A DNA stretch of 64,000 nucleotides from Rhodeus uyekii (GCA_037043235.1 JAWRVZ010000102.1:821001-885000), one strand, 5' to 3'. Shown: positions 25,020-35,280, counted from the first letter of the stretch. Numbers and translations are program-made. The notes: generated from the sequence alone by a model not told the origin.

Positions 25020-26695
25020 AATTTATAGATGGATAAATAGAGCTTCATGTTGACCTTATAATATTGTTTTTATTCATAATATAAGGCACGACTCATTATT
25101 CAGAACTGTTCCTCTTGAATGCAATAAACACTCTTGCCTACTTGTTCTTTCTCAACCTTCAGACATCCTCCAACTCTCTTTCACCACACATGGGGAGCCT
25201 CTCGCTGCCTCCTCTTGCTTCACAAGCTGATTGTTGCCATGTCTGGTTATGATAGCACTGTGCAGAATAGGACGAGGACTGTCTCGGTAGGGGCTGCCAG
25301 GGACACAGGCCAATGTTTCCCTGCCTCCCATCATGCAGATCGTGTTCACTGGACAACTTCCCAGATGCACAGAACAAGCTAATATGCAGATTGTAAACCT
25401 GTACTCACTAATACAACTCGATGGGCTTCAGTTCTGCAGCCCTTGATACCATAAAGTGTGTCGAGATGTGTTAACAGAACTCATTTTTATATAAATTTTT
25501 ATAGAGGTCCATGTACAAGTTGAGCACTCAATTACATTTTACCTAATGTTTCTTGTATCTACAAGAACGTTTAAATTGTGTTTTAATGATAATATTATGC
25601 TAATAATTCCTTCATAATGTATGAGATTTTGACATGTATTATGCATGATCTCCAGCATGGCAGATTTAACGATGAAATCTTTAGTTTAAGAACACAAAAC
25701 ATTTACAAGGAACTCAATGCGTTAACATGTTAAATAATCATAAAAAAAATATAGACATTGCAATATTAAATATTTTAACAGTCCTAGTTTCATTTCATCA
25801 GTTGCCAGAGGATGTTTATTTATTGAGTATTAATACCATGATACTAAAAGCTGGCATTGTAACGAAGCTAAAACTCTGGTAACTGTCCAAACTTCTGCAA
25901 GATCATGTTCTTCAGTTTTGCTGGATTAAAGGATCCTGCTTTTATCTGAGGGGACTTGGAGATGCAGGGTATTTGTGATGTGGAACTGCTGACCTTTAAG
26001 ATGCCATATCATCACAGCGGCCCATCAGCGTGTCATTTCCTGCACTGTTCTTTTTCTCCACCTGTCTGACTCTTGCTCATATGGGGATAAATAAGGAATG
26101 AGAGTGAATAACAACCTTTTTTCCATTATTTGTTTGCAGAAGGGGAAAATCAAACTTAGGCAGATCAAGCCTCTGTTGAGCCAACAGGGAAACAACCAAA
26201 TATGTTATTGCATGTCACTTACTTGTCAACAGTAGGGTTTCTTCCTGTTGTGTTTGTGTCACTGTTTTGTGCTGTCTGTGATTCTAGTGTCAGGGTGAGT
26301 GCAGTATTATGTGCTGTCATTCTGAAGTGATTAGATACAAATCCTTAGATTTCCTTAGCTCCTTACGCTGCCAGTAAAGCTATGAGGTGCGAGAGGGGAG
26401 CTTGGTGTGTGCTTGAGGTAGATGTGTTGCGTCTAATCTTCGGTTGTGATTAGAGTCCAGTTCTCATGGCCACTACACTCCTACACTGCACTGTCAGCTA
26501 GTGTATAGTTGACATGGAATCTATGATCCAATCATTGGGATCTTGTTCAGATTAAGGTAGCCTCAATACCAATACTTAAGCGTGCATACACTAATTATTT
26601 AATTAAAAAATGTGTAAAACATTACCAATTATAAGCAAAACATGTTACTTTTAATCAAACCAAAATTATAATTTTTTGATTATCTATCATTAATA
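25020..26695. other. no gene recognised
   Basis: Three overlapping open frames around 25134-25382 on both strands mirror each other; none has a recognisable domain. Confidence 0.45.
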
Positions 26696-26699
26696 TAAT

Positions 26700-27180
26700 C
26701 ACTATTGTGCATTAAACAAAAGTGGCTGTAAATGTGGTCTTGGGAACACTTCCTGTCTGTAAGGTCATTGTTTCACTCCCTGCACCTGTCGTGTAATCAC
26801 TTAATCGTTAGTCTACCCAGGTGTTTGTCATTCCCTTATATATAAAACACTTTTGCATTTCCCTTTGTGTTTGTCGGTTGTTGAAGTAAGTTATGGTCAA
26901 GTGTGTGGATGTCTCCTGCTCTCCGGCCATGATTCTTGTTTTAAGGTATGTTTAGTTCTGTTTTTGCAAAGGTGTGCTTCTTTGAGTTTTTTATTTAAAG
27001 TCTTCTTGTTTTCGTTTATATTAAAGTTCAGTTTCAGTTTGAAACCTGCCTTGCCTCCATCACCTCATTCCGCATCGCACATGTTCCCTGTCCTCGATCT
27101 GTAACAGTTACAAACTACTTCTGTTTCAAATAAATGCTTTTCTTTTGAACATTCCATTCATTGAGGAATCCTGAAAAAAG
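26700..27180. repeat. dispersed teleost repeat (63575 family) interrupted by an LTR-like insert
   Basis: The left piece gcattaaacaaaagtggc and the right piece ttctgtttcaaataaatgct..ttgaacattccattcat are neighbouring parts of the family consensus. About 370 bp of unrelated sequence separates them. Confidence 0.55.
26735..27108 (+). mobile_element. solo LTR-like insertion
   Basis: The insert has a TATA-like tatatataaaac near 26837, followed by a stretch with attaaa near 27021, and ends ctgtaaca at about 27108: an LTR-like order of signals. The exact left end and target duplication could not be settled. Confidence 0.45.
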
Positions 27181-27389
27181 AAAATGTTAATCAGCACAAC
27201 TGTTTTTAACATACATACTATATTCAATTTGAAAATCTTTATTTGTATACTTCTATAATTTAAGAACAAAATGCTGTAAGAACAGTCAACAGCAACCAAA
27301 ATCATCAGTGATTCAAAATCATACCAAAACTCTTTGTAAAACAAATCTAAAGTTACAAGTTGATAACATGCGTGAAGTTAATTGCAGAA

Positions 27390-28510
27390 AAGAATGTAAG
27401 TCAGTAGTGTTTATGGCCCCCACGTACCTGTGTGCACTCACAATAACGTCTGGGCATGCTCATAATGAGATGGTGGATGGTGTCCTGGAGGATCTCCTCT
27501 CCTCAACAGTCTGTGGTGCTACTTGGCAGCTTCGGATGTTCCAATACATAATGTCTCAGATGTTCTCAGATTAGATTAAGGTCTGGGGAACATGAGTCCA
27601 GTCAATGGCATCAATGCCTTCGTCATTTAAAAACTGCCTACACACTCTAGGCACATGAGGCCGGACATAATGGGCGCCAATGGGAGATGGCAATTCTGGT
27701 GTTCTCTTGCAAATGGCTACATGGAGCTACACGGTGCTAAGCTGTGAGCACAAGTCCCACTAGAGGATGTTGGACCCTCATGCCACCCTAATGCCCAGCT
27801 CACACAAAAGCGCAGATACCGGATATGTGTCATCCTGGAGGAGCAGGACTGCCTGTGCAACCTGATTGGGTCTAACCTTATGCTACAGATAGTGACAAGA
27901 GCCCTAACAAAACACAAAACCGAAGACAAATCCATCAGGAAGAATAAGGAGAGAACAATTGTCTATGTCACCACCTCCAAAATTATTCCCTTTTTGGAGT
28001 TGTCTTGTCTTGCTGTTACCTCTCCAGTGCACATACTGTCACTTTCATTTTCACCAAAGCAGGTGAAACTGATTCACAATCACTTATCTAATTGGACTGA
28101 CTTGGGGTGCGTCTCAGTCAGCTCCCTAGTTCAGTAGTCAGGGAACTAATCAGTCTCAATTCCAGTGCACTGAGACGTTTATTTCAGGATAATAATGCAT
28201 CGCTAGGAAGGTAATGAACATAATCTAGCTAACACTTTTAATTTGAAGCTGAAATCTTGCACGTTTATGTAACAAATGATCATAATAATCTTTAAATAAC
28301 ATTACATGTCAGAAAGAAATGTACCTGTTGTACCAGTAGCGATGTTGTAAAATGAAGACAATGTCACGTGGCTGGAAATTCATGAATGTGATGTACCGAT
28401 TCACAAGCTTGTGAGTTAGGGAGCAGATTAAGACGCACCCTTGGTGTTATACTGTGATAATTAATTGTTCCCTTAATTTTTTAAACGTTGTATATAGTTT
28501 ACTATATATC
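27390..28510 (-). pseudogene. Tc1-like transposon with degraded transposase
   Basis: The antisense landmarks gatggtgtcctggaggatct, cacatgaggccggacataat, ggagctacacggtgctaagc and catcctggaggagcaggact are diagnostic of a fish Tc1-like transposase family that I recognise. The 5' part in transposase direction runs to about 27900, followed by flanking sequence (gcaggtgaaactgattcaca) to the terminal 'gttcccttaattttttaaac' near 28490. A segment between the two catalytic blocks is deleted. Confidence 0.7.
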
Positions 28511-28652
28511 CCAGCGCCGACAAGTAAATAAATTTGTATTTGCTTATTTATGTATGAACAGATAAATACATGTTTGTTTTATTTATCTGCTTTCTACAAT
28601 GTAAAAAAGAAAAAAAGATTTAATGCCACTAACTTTGCAATCTTTAACAAAT

Positions 28653-29138
28653 TGTAACAGAGGACTCACAGGCAGGGATCCAATAGCAATGTCTTTATTT
28701 AGAATGGTCAATAATCCAGGCAGGGGTCACAAGGGCAGGCAGGCAGAAGCAGAAACGTGGTACAGGCAGTGGTCAAGACAGGCAGCAGACAATCTCAAGC
28801 GTATATTCCAGGTACAGGTCGGGGCAGGCAGAGAAGGATCAGAAACGGGCAAACAGGCAAAACTGGTAACAGACAGACAGGAATATTATAAACGCTTAGC
28901 AATGACAACCGGAGCTAGTCAAGACCTCGCGGTGAGTGTGTGTGTGAAGCAGTCTTTTATAGTACATGAGATTGATGACAGGTGGTGAGACAAACAGTCA
29001 TCATTACGTTCAGCTGTGTATGTGTAATCAGTGCAGTGTGATGGTTCCTGGGAAATGTAGTGTGTAGTGAAGTGTCAGTATAAGTGTGAGCTCCATCTGG
29101 TGGCCATGGAGGGGAGCGCAGAGCTCATAATCATAACA
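28653..29138 (-). repeat. 3' LTR of gag-only element
   Basis: 486 bp, ending ATAATCATAACA on the + strand. It contains an extra GACA relative to the other LTR near 28870. Its first bases in element orientation (TGTTATGA) supply the stop codon of the internal ORF. Confidence 0.92.
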
Positions 29139-31167
29139 GAGCCCCCCCCCCTACGAACGCCTCCTGGCGTGAGGAAGCTAAAGGCACCGCGCGCCACCAT
29201 GGCGGCGCCCAAAGTTCAATGTACCAGGGTGGTGCCGGGGGCACGGACCAGGCTGGTTCAGGCAAGGCTGGCGGGTCTGGGAGGTCTGTAAGGTTCCGGG
29301 ACGTAGCCGACGAGCCGAAGGACCCGATCGACACCGCTGGTTCCGGAGACCGAAGGCCAGCCGCAGCGACGAATGACCGAGGCGGAGTCCAAAGGAGCGA
29401 GAGCAGAGTCGGAGACAGAGTGACAGAGGACATAAGGTGTAAGCCGGAGGGAGGAAGGAGCCAGCTGGAGCCGCAGGTGTAGGCAAGGCGACGCACGACC
29501 AAGGTGGAGCCTGGAGGACGAGGGAACCCGATGGAGATGATGGTCGAGGGACTTTGGTGAAGCAGAGGGAGTGAGAAGCCAGGCTGTGCCGAAGTGTTGA
29601 CGGACCGAGGTGGAGAGAAGGGGTCTGAGGCTGGAGGCGGAGTCAGGCATTCCCCGACTGCCCTCGAGGCTGGAGTCGGCAGGATCTGCGGCGGTACCAT
29701 CCAGCTGAGCACATGCAGTGGCGGTGCAGGACTGACGATCTCTGGCAGAGACAGGGCAGGAGGGCTGGCAGACACAGACAGGGACAGAGGTGATAATGGG
29801 TGGGATAGGGTGGGAAACAGTACCTCAGGCTCTGGTTGACGGGTCGTTGCGGGCTCTGGCTCTGGGTGACGGGTCGTTGCGGGCTCTGGCTCTGGGTGAC
29901 GGGTCGTTGCGGGCTCTGGGTGACGGGTCGTTGCGGGCTCTGGGTGACGGGTCGTTGCGGGCTCTGGGTGACGGGTCGTTGCGGGCTCTGGGTGACGGGT
30001 CGTTGCGGGCTCTGGGTGACGGGTCGTTGCGGGCTCTGGGTGACGGGTCGTTGCGGGCTCTGGGTGACGGGTCGTTGCGGGCTCTGGGTGACGGGTCGTT
30101 GCGGGCTCTGGGTGACGGGTCGTTGCGGGCTCTGGGTGACGGGTCGTTGCGGGCTCTGGGTGACGGGTCGTTGCGGGCTCTGGGTGACGGGTCGTTGCGG
30201 GCTCTGGGTGACGGGTCGTTGCGGGCTCTGGGTGACGGGTCGTTGCGGGCTCTGGGTGACGGGTCGTTGCGGGCTCTGGGTGACGGGTCGTTGCGGGCTC
30301 TGGGTGACGGGTCGTTGCGGGCTCTGGGTGACGGGTCGTTGCGGGCTCTGGGTGACGGGTCGTTGCGGGCTCTGGGTGACGGGTCGTTGCGGGCTCTGGG
30401 TGACGGGTCGTTGCGGGCTCTGGGTGACGGGTCGTTGCGGGCTCTGGGTGACGGGTCGTTGCGGGCTCTGGGTGACGGGTCGTTGCGGGCTCTGGGTGAC
30501 GGGTCGTTGCGGGCTCTGGGTGACGGGTCGTTGCGGGCTCTGGGTGACGGGTCGTTGCGGGCTCTGGGTGACGGGTCGTTGCGGGCTCTGGGTGACGGGT
30601 CGTTGCGGGCTCTGGCTCTGGTTGACGGGTCGTTGCGGGCTCTGGGGTGTCCCGGAAGTCCAGCGGCGGGTCGGGCCACAGTTCAGGCAGCTCTGGCGGG
30701 TCGGGCCACAGTTCAGGCAGCTCTGGCGGGTCGGGCCACAGTTCAGGCAGCTCTGGCGGGTCGGGCCACAGTTCAGGCAGCTCTGGTTCTGGCAGGCGGA
30801 TCTCTGGATCGGGCTCTGGCTGGTGGATCTCTGGGTCGGGCTTTCTCTGCTTCCGCCGCTTGCGGCGGTGAGGTGTTGACTTGGTCGCGGCGCTCGGAAG
30901 CGCTGAATCGGTCACTTCTTCAATTTCAAAGTCAATACCATTCAGCCACAGCACAAGATTAATATAGTCCATGAGTGAGGTTTCCTGGCATCCAAGAGCC
31001 CGGATAGCCCTCTTATCCAGTCCTCGCTCAAATATAGAAACCAAAAAGGCGTCACCCCAACTCACTCGGTGAGAAAGTTCGATGAAGTCGGATACATAGT
31101 CCAACAGGGGCCGGTTACCTTGCCGGAGACAGATGAGGTGAAACTCAGCCTGTGTCGAATCGTCCAT
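29131..31167 (-). CDS. Gag-like protein with long proline-rich tandem-repeat region
   Basis: Single ORF filling the interior. I prefer the ATG at 31167 (678 aa, starting MDDSTQAEFHL) over the in-frame ATG at 31263, which is inside the LTR and would give 710 aa. Residues ~1-90 resemble the retrotransposon Gag capsid-like domain: CLRQGNRPLLDYVSDFIEL, then SWGDAFLVSIFERGLDKRAI and LWLNGIDFEIEEV. Next come a basic patch (RRKRRKQRK), PEPDPEI repeats, four ELPELWPDPP units, about 33 ATTRHPEP-type octapeptides, and a ~220-aa Pro/Ser-rich tail. No CCHC zinc knuckle, protease or polymerase motif is visible. The stop is the TGA in the 3' LTR's TGTTATGA end, so the polypurine tract is also coding (VGGGALL). 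Antisense and other frames are open through the repeats only because the units are multiples of three. Confidence 0.8.
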   Translation of the reverse strand: MDDSTQAEFHLICLRQGNRPLLDYVSDFIELSHRVSWGDAFLVSIFERGLDKRAIRALGCQETSLMDYINLVLWLNGIDFEIEEVTDSALPSAATKSTPHRRKRRKQRKPDPEIHQPEPDPEIRLPEPELPELWPDPPELPELWPDPPELPELWPDPPELPELWPDPPLDFRDTPEPATTRQPEPEPATTRHPEPATTRHPEPATTRHPEPATTRHPEPATTRHPEPATTRHPEPATTRHPEPATTRHPEPATTRHPEPATTRHPEPATTRHPEPATTRHPEPATTRHPEPATTRHPEPATTRHPEPATTRHPEPATTRHPEPATTRHPEPATTRHPEPATTRHPEPATTRHPEPATTRHPEPATTRHPEPATTRHPEPATTRHPEPATTRHPEPATTRHPEPATTRHPEPATTRHPEPATTRHPEPEPATTRHPEPEPATTRQPEPEVLFPTLSHPLSPLSLSVSASPPALSLPEIVSPAPPLHVLSWMVPPQILPTPASRAVGECLTPPPASDPFSPPRSVNTSAQPGFSLPLLHQSPSTIISIGFPRPPGSTLVVRRLAYTCGSSWLLPPSGLHLMSSVTLSPTLLSLLWTPPRSFVAAAGLRSPEPAVSIGSFGSSATSRNLTDLPDPPALPEPAWSVPPAPPWYIELWAPPWWRAVPLASSRQEAFVGGGALL
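29837..30647. repeat. 24-bp minisatellite (plus 30-bp variants), ~33 units
   Basis: The unit tgacgggtcgttgcgggctc+tggg repeats with a 24-bp period from 29897 to 30592, which is 29 units that look identical by eye. Two 30-bp units with a ggctct insertion precede it (29837, 29867); one 30-bp unit (30593) and a final partial unit (30623) follow. On the minus strand it encodes the octapeptide ATTRHPEP in frame with Gag. Confidence 0.95.
30667..30786. repeat. 30-bp tandem repeat, 4 units
   Basis: Four copies of a 30-bp unit (cgggtcgggccacagttcag+gcagctctgg), encoding ELPELWPDPP four times in the Gag frame on the minus strand. Confidence 0.93.
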
Positions 31168-31204
31168 CCTGACAGACAGCTGGATCTTGTGTGGCGAGGT
31201 CTTC

Positions 31205-31686
31205 TGTAACAGAGGACTCACAGGCAGGGATCCAATAGCAATGTCTTTATTTAGAATGGTCAATAATCCAGGCAGGGGTCACAAGGGCAGGCAGACAGAA
31301 GCAGAAACGTGGTACAGGCAGTGGTCAAGACAGGCAGCAGACAATCTCAAGCGTATATTCCAGGTACAGGTCGGGGCAGGCAGCGAAGGATCAGAAACGG
31401 GCAAACAGGCAAAACTGGTAACAGACAGGAATATTATAAACGCTTAGCAATGACAACCGGAGCTAGTCAAGACCTCGCGGTGAGTGTGTGTGGGAAGCAG
31501 TCTTTTATAGTACATGAGATTGATGACAGGTGGTGAGACAAACAGTCATCATTACGTTCAGCTGTGTATGTGTAATCAGTGCAGTGTGATGGTTCCTGGG
31601 AAATGTAGTGTGTAGTGAAGTGTCAGTATAAGTGTGAGCTCCATCTGGTGGCCATGGAGGGGAGCGCAGAGCTCATAATCATAACA
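31205..31686 (-). repeat. 5' LTR of gag-only element
   Basis: 482 bp, nearly identical to the partner LTR. In element orientation this is the promoter-bearing copy. An in-frame ATG at 31263 lies inside it, upstream of the likelier Gag start at 31167. Confidence 0.92.
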
Positions 31687-31759
31687 CAAATCCAGTGGTT
31701 ATTGCTTGCATCACCTCTGTATCTGTACTTATGAAATGATGGCGAGTTATCCATTATAT

Positions 31760-31930
31760 TCAAGAAAGCTTTAATATATTAAAATACTTTAAAGTAGAAA
31801 ACAGTTGTTTTAAATTGTAATAATATTTTAAATATTACTATTTAACTGTATTTCTAATCAAATAAATCCAGTCTTGGCGAAATAGACTTTCAAAACCAAA
31901 ACATCTTACTGACCCCAAACTTTTAAACAG
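31760..31930. repeat. dispersed teleost repeat fragment (63575 family)
   Basis: Diverged, ends with the landmark 'tcttactgaccccaaacttt'. Confidence 0.55.
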
Positions 31931-32484
31931 CAGAGTGTGTGTTTGTACATACTGAAATTATTTAATCAGTGAGTTTTAAATTTTTTTATTTCAGTATTAT
32001 TGTTGATCAATATTAATGGCATACGCTAATAGATAGTGGCAGATTTATTCGGCTCTATTTACACTGTTAGGCCAATGCACAAATCTGATATTTTATTTTT
32101 GCTCCGCCTTTATGTTCACTTAAGAACACTTTGTTTACATAAAATTCATGCATTTAAATCACTTTGCTCGCAGCTGCATTGCCATGTGCATTCCTCACAG
32201 TGCTCATGCTTATCCTCGCATGAGGATTTACTGCATGCAGTAATAGTCAAAGAGACTGTACTCCGGACTACCGATCAGATAGAATAACTTATTACTTTTT
32301 GTATTTTTTTTATTTATTTTATCATCACTTGGTAGTAAACCAACAGTGCTTTTGACACCCCTTATAGGTATCAAAGCAAACTCACTCCCTTGAACACATA
32401 TTTTACCAAAGGCAGATGAAATCTTCTCTTTTCTAGGAAGAATATCACTCAGTCAACTTTCATTGAATAGAAGGATGAGAGATG

Positions 32485-32690
32485 ACCAGGCCTGGAATTT
32501 ACATTGTGTTTGTGTGAGAGCCTGCCACCATTACTTTTATTTTGCTGTTGGTTTATTTTATGTTAATCTTAAATGTTGGTCGGCTCCTGCCTCCTCCTTC
32601 CCTGACCAGCATGGTATATTTTTGTGTGTTGAATTCACCACCGTTGCCTTTGTGTCAAGAACTATTGTGAAATAATATAGGAAGAGAGGG
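32485..32690 (+). mobile_element. LTR fragment related to 1994-2283
   Basis: Shares caggcctgga, gtgtttgtgtg, 'ttacttttattttgctgttg'-like sequence and cctgcctcctccttccctga with the LTR-like segment at 2115-2270. No second LTR is nearby. Confidence 0.5.
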
Positions 32691-32824
32691 AGAGCATTTA
32701 ATTTTTATTTCCCCTTTGATTCCATTGATTTTTTTCAGCTCAGAACTATCAAGGTTTATCTCTTTTCTGCTGGTCAAAGAGCCTCACTTGGCGGTAGATG
32801 TGTGAGTCTGTAGACACATTTTTT

Positions 32825-32930
32825 CATTTTAGTGCACTGGTTACCCACTGAAGCTAAGCAGGATGCAGTCTGGTCAGTAACTGGATTGGAGAGCCTCTGT
32901 GAATAGCAAAAATTACTGGTGTTTGTTATT
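32825..32930 (+). repeat. 5S rRNA-derived SINE fragment
   Basis: The stretch gaagctaagcaggatgcagt, ctggtcagtaactggattgg and agagcctctgtgaatagc follows the 3' half of 5S rRNA (A-box/C-box promoter region), with mutations. It lacks the 5S 5' half, so it is a 5S-derived SINE (SINE3-like) or related retrosequence, not a 5S gene. Confidence 0.75.
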
Positions 32931-33139
32931 TTTGACCTTATACAGTGCAGTGTTTAAAAAACAATAATAATAATGGGTAGATAAATGGGTATTTAAAATA
33001 AAATATATAATTATAAGAGCAATTTATTTTTGACAAATAAGCATTAACCAAATAAATAGATTTATTTGTTTTATGTAAGTCAAATAAATGTAAAATTTAA
33101 ATTTTAGTATTTTTTATAATAAAATATTTAAATGATATA

Positions 33140-33405
33140 CAGTAATCCCTCGTTATCGCGGTTAATGTGGACCAGAACCCCTCGTGATAGGTGAAAATCC
33201 GCAAAGTACGATCAGCCTCATTCGTCGATCTCACGCTGGGAACCAATCACGTGAGTCTGTACAAAGCCTCTGAGAGAGTTTCTCTCTTTGTCTGGCATCC
33301 TGGGAAACCGTTTCTCTCACGCATCACGATGAAACAACGCTGCTTTCCGCAATATGGCTGCCGATACGGCGGTATTTTTCAATGAATATTTTGTTTTAAA
33401 AATGA
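33140..33405 (+). mobile_element. pogo/Tigger-like MITE, one end only
   Basis: Begins CAGTAATCCCTCGTTATCGC after TA (33138-33139), and its body (gaaccaatcacgtgagtctg, tctggcatcctgggaaaccg) matches the elements at 34024 and 50357. The right terminus is missing. Confidence 0.75.
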
Positions 33406-34023
33406 CAGAATGGATAGCAATGTAGCAAGTTAAAACAAGGTTAATAACAAGGATGCGTGTTTTTTCTTCACTCTTCACTATATAGCAGCAGAATAAGCTG
33501 TTGATGTCTCATTGCTTGGCCTTGCCAGATTGAGCTCTTAGATCTATTGCCCATAATGCTGCTGAGACTGTAATGGCATACTTTGAGATCAAAAATTAAT
33601 AACGGTCTCAGCTGAAACTTTTTCCCTTTCTGTCTCAGTTTTATGTTTCATCTGTCTCTCTCAGCGTAACAGTTGACCTTGCTGGAGAGGCATCTGCCAC
33701 AACATGAAAACAAACCCTACTGAGACTGATCTCAGAACTGTTATATTCACCCGAGAGTTGAAGTCTGCCAGCTCTGCTTAATCAAGATTATGTGTTCAGC
33801 GGTCCCTGTGCCGTACCCTCTCAGAGCAGAAAGGTGACTGGTTATTTAGGGTCAGTATTGGTAATCAGTGCTGTCGTTTTATGCTGTTGCCCAGATATAA
33901 TAGAGCAGTATGTTTGGAGGGAATTAAGGGTCCTGTTGGTGGCGATTTCTTTGTGCATCTGTTTCCTTTCCCCTGTGACCATCATGTATTTGTTGTAGTC
34001 AACAGCATTTATATTATGGATTA

Positions 34024-34756
34024 CAGTAATCCCTCGCCACTTTGCGGTTCAAGTTTCACAGCCTCAGTGCACTGCGGATTTTTCAAAAATATTCATTGAA
34101 AAATAAAAATTCAAAAATACCGCCATATCGGCAGCCGTATTGCGGAAAGCAGTGTTGTTTCATCGTGATGCGAGAGAAACGGTTTCCTAGGATGCCAGAC
34201 AAAGAGAGAAACTCTCAGAGGCTTTGTACACACCCACGGGCACTCAGACAAGGCACGTGATTGGTTCCCGGCGTGAGATCGACGAATGAGAGCACGAGTG
34301 AAGTGGGAGCCTCTTCACCTCTCTCAGAATCAAATGTTGACGATCCAGCGCCGATATCTGGCGATGAGGCACTTCCCAAACTGACTCATTATACCAGTGC
34401 AGTAACACCATCGTCATCATCATTCTTCATCATCACATTCATCAAACCGCACAGGTCTGTCATCGTCGTCATTACTGGAGTTAAGTCTCAAGATACTACT
34501 GTCATTGATGAATGAATGTAGAGCACCATAATGCATATCGTATGAGAGAGCGAGAGTAAATGTATAACATTAAGTTTTTATAATTAAATAGATTTAATTA
34601 AAATATATTTAAACTAATAATATACATATTTTAAACATTCTGGTACCTACACACACATATATGGAAATTCTTAGGGAGGCCAATCCTACTTCGCGGATTT
34701 TCAACTATCGTGGGAGGTTCCGGTCCACATTAACCGCGATAAACGAGGGATCACTG
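34024..34756 (-). mobile_element. pogo/Tigger-like MITE, TA-flanked, 733 bp
   Basis: Begins CAGTAATCCCTCGCCACTTT and ends AACGAGGGATCACTG, with TA on both sides (34022-34023, 34757-34758). In inverted orientation it is a longer version of the 352-bp element at 50357, sharing both ends and the body (gccagacaaagagagaaact). A ~370-bp extra stretch (34290-34660) includes an open frame rich in Ser and acidic residues that might be transposase tail; I could not identify it. Confidence 0.8.
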
Positions 34757-34989
34757 TATATTAGTATGAAAACCTTGTCTGATACGGAAAACCGATAATT
34801 ATTTATATTTAAAAGCCAATAGGCTGATAGTTTTGATATACATTGAGAGCCTGATTATAAAAATAAAAGGCTCACCATTAACAGCCATGTCCCAAACACT
34901 TGAACAAACATACAATACAGTAGACTAGTTTGAACCAGTGTAAGATTCCTCAAGTTTTAAAATTAATTTTACACCCCTATGAGCAACTT

Positions 34990-35280
34990 TCTTTGCAATA
35001 AGGTTTCATTTTATTAGCATTAGTGAACATTAACCAAGTGTGACTAAGAACAATGAATAAACAAAGTTCTTCTAAAGGATTTCTGAGTCTTAATGTTAAT
35101 CTCAACATTTTGAAATAAATTATTAAAATCAAAGTCTGTTAACATTAATGTACTGTGAACAGACATGAACACAAATATTTTATTAACATTTACAAAGTTT
35201 ATTGCTCTCTGTTAGTTTGTGTTAGTTAATGCATTAACAAATGAGACCTTAATGTAAGTGTCACCAAAAGGTCTATTGCC
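34990..35280. repeat. dispersed 'ttaactaacattaac' repeat, copy 2
   Basis: Landmarks: gcaataaggtttcattttat, taatgttaatctcaacattt and gtgttagttaatgcattaac. Same family as 17225-17480. Confidence 0.65.

Larger units (their letters stand above)
28653..31686 (-). mobile_element. complete gag-only LTR retrotransposon (non-autonomous), young
   Basis: Two direct LTRs (28653-29138, 486 bp; 31205-31686, 482 bp) flank a 2,066-bp interior. The whole element is bounded by a perfect 5-bp duplication CAAAT (28648-28652 and 31687-31691). By eye the LTRs differ by three substitutions and one 4-bp indel, so the insertion is recent. Read on the minus strand the LTR starts TGTTATGATTATG and ends TGTTACA. A G-run polypurine tract (complement of gagcccccccccctacg) sits next to the 3' LTR at 29139-29152. 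The interior has one long ORF and no protease, reverse transcriptase or integrase, so mobilisation must come from a related autonomous element. The 5-bp duplication and Gag type suggest Ty3/gypsy affinity; a primer-binding site was not recognised. Confidence 0.92.

Noticed and set aside
29837..30647. CRISPR-like array
   Set aside because: Units are contiguous with no spacers, and the context is a vertebrate LTR element.
29790..30962. 390-codon + strand ORF (and 347- and 284-codon companions) over the minisatellite
   Set aside because: They are shadows of the 24-bp array: the unit length is a multiple of three and lacks stops in those frames. Only the minus-strand frame that extends into a Gag-like domain is supported.
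32825..32930. Possible 5S rRNA gene
   Set aside because: The 5' half is absent and many conserved positions are mutated.
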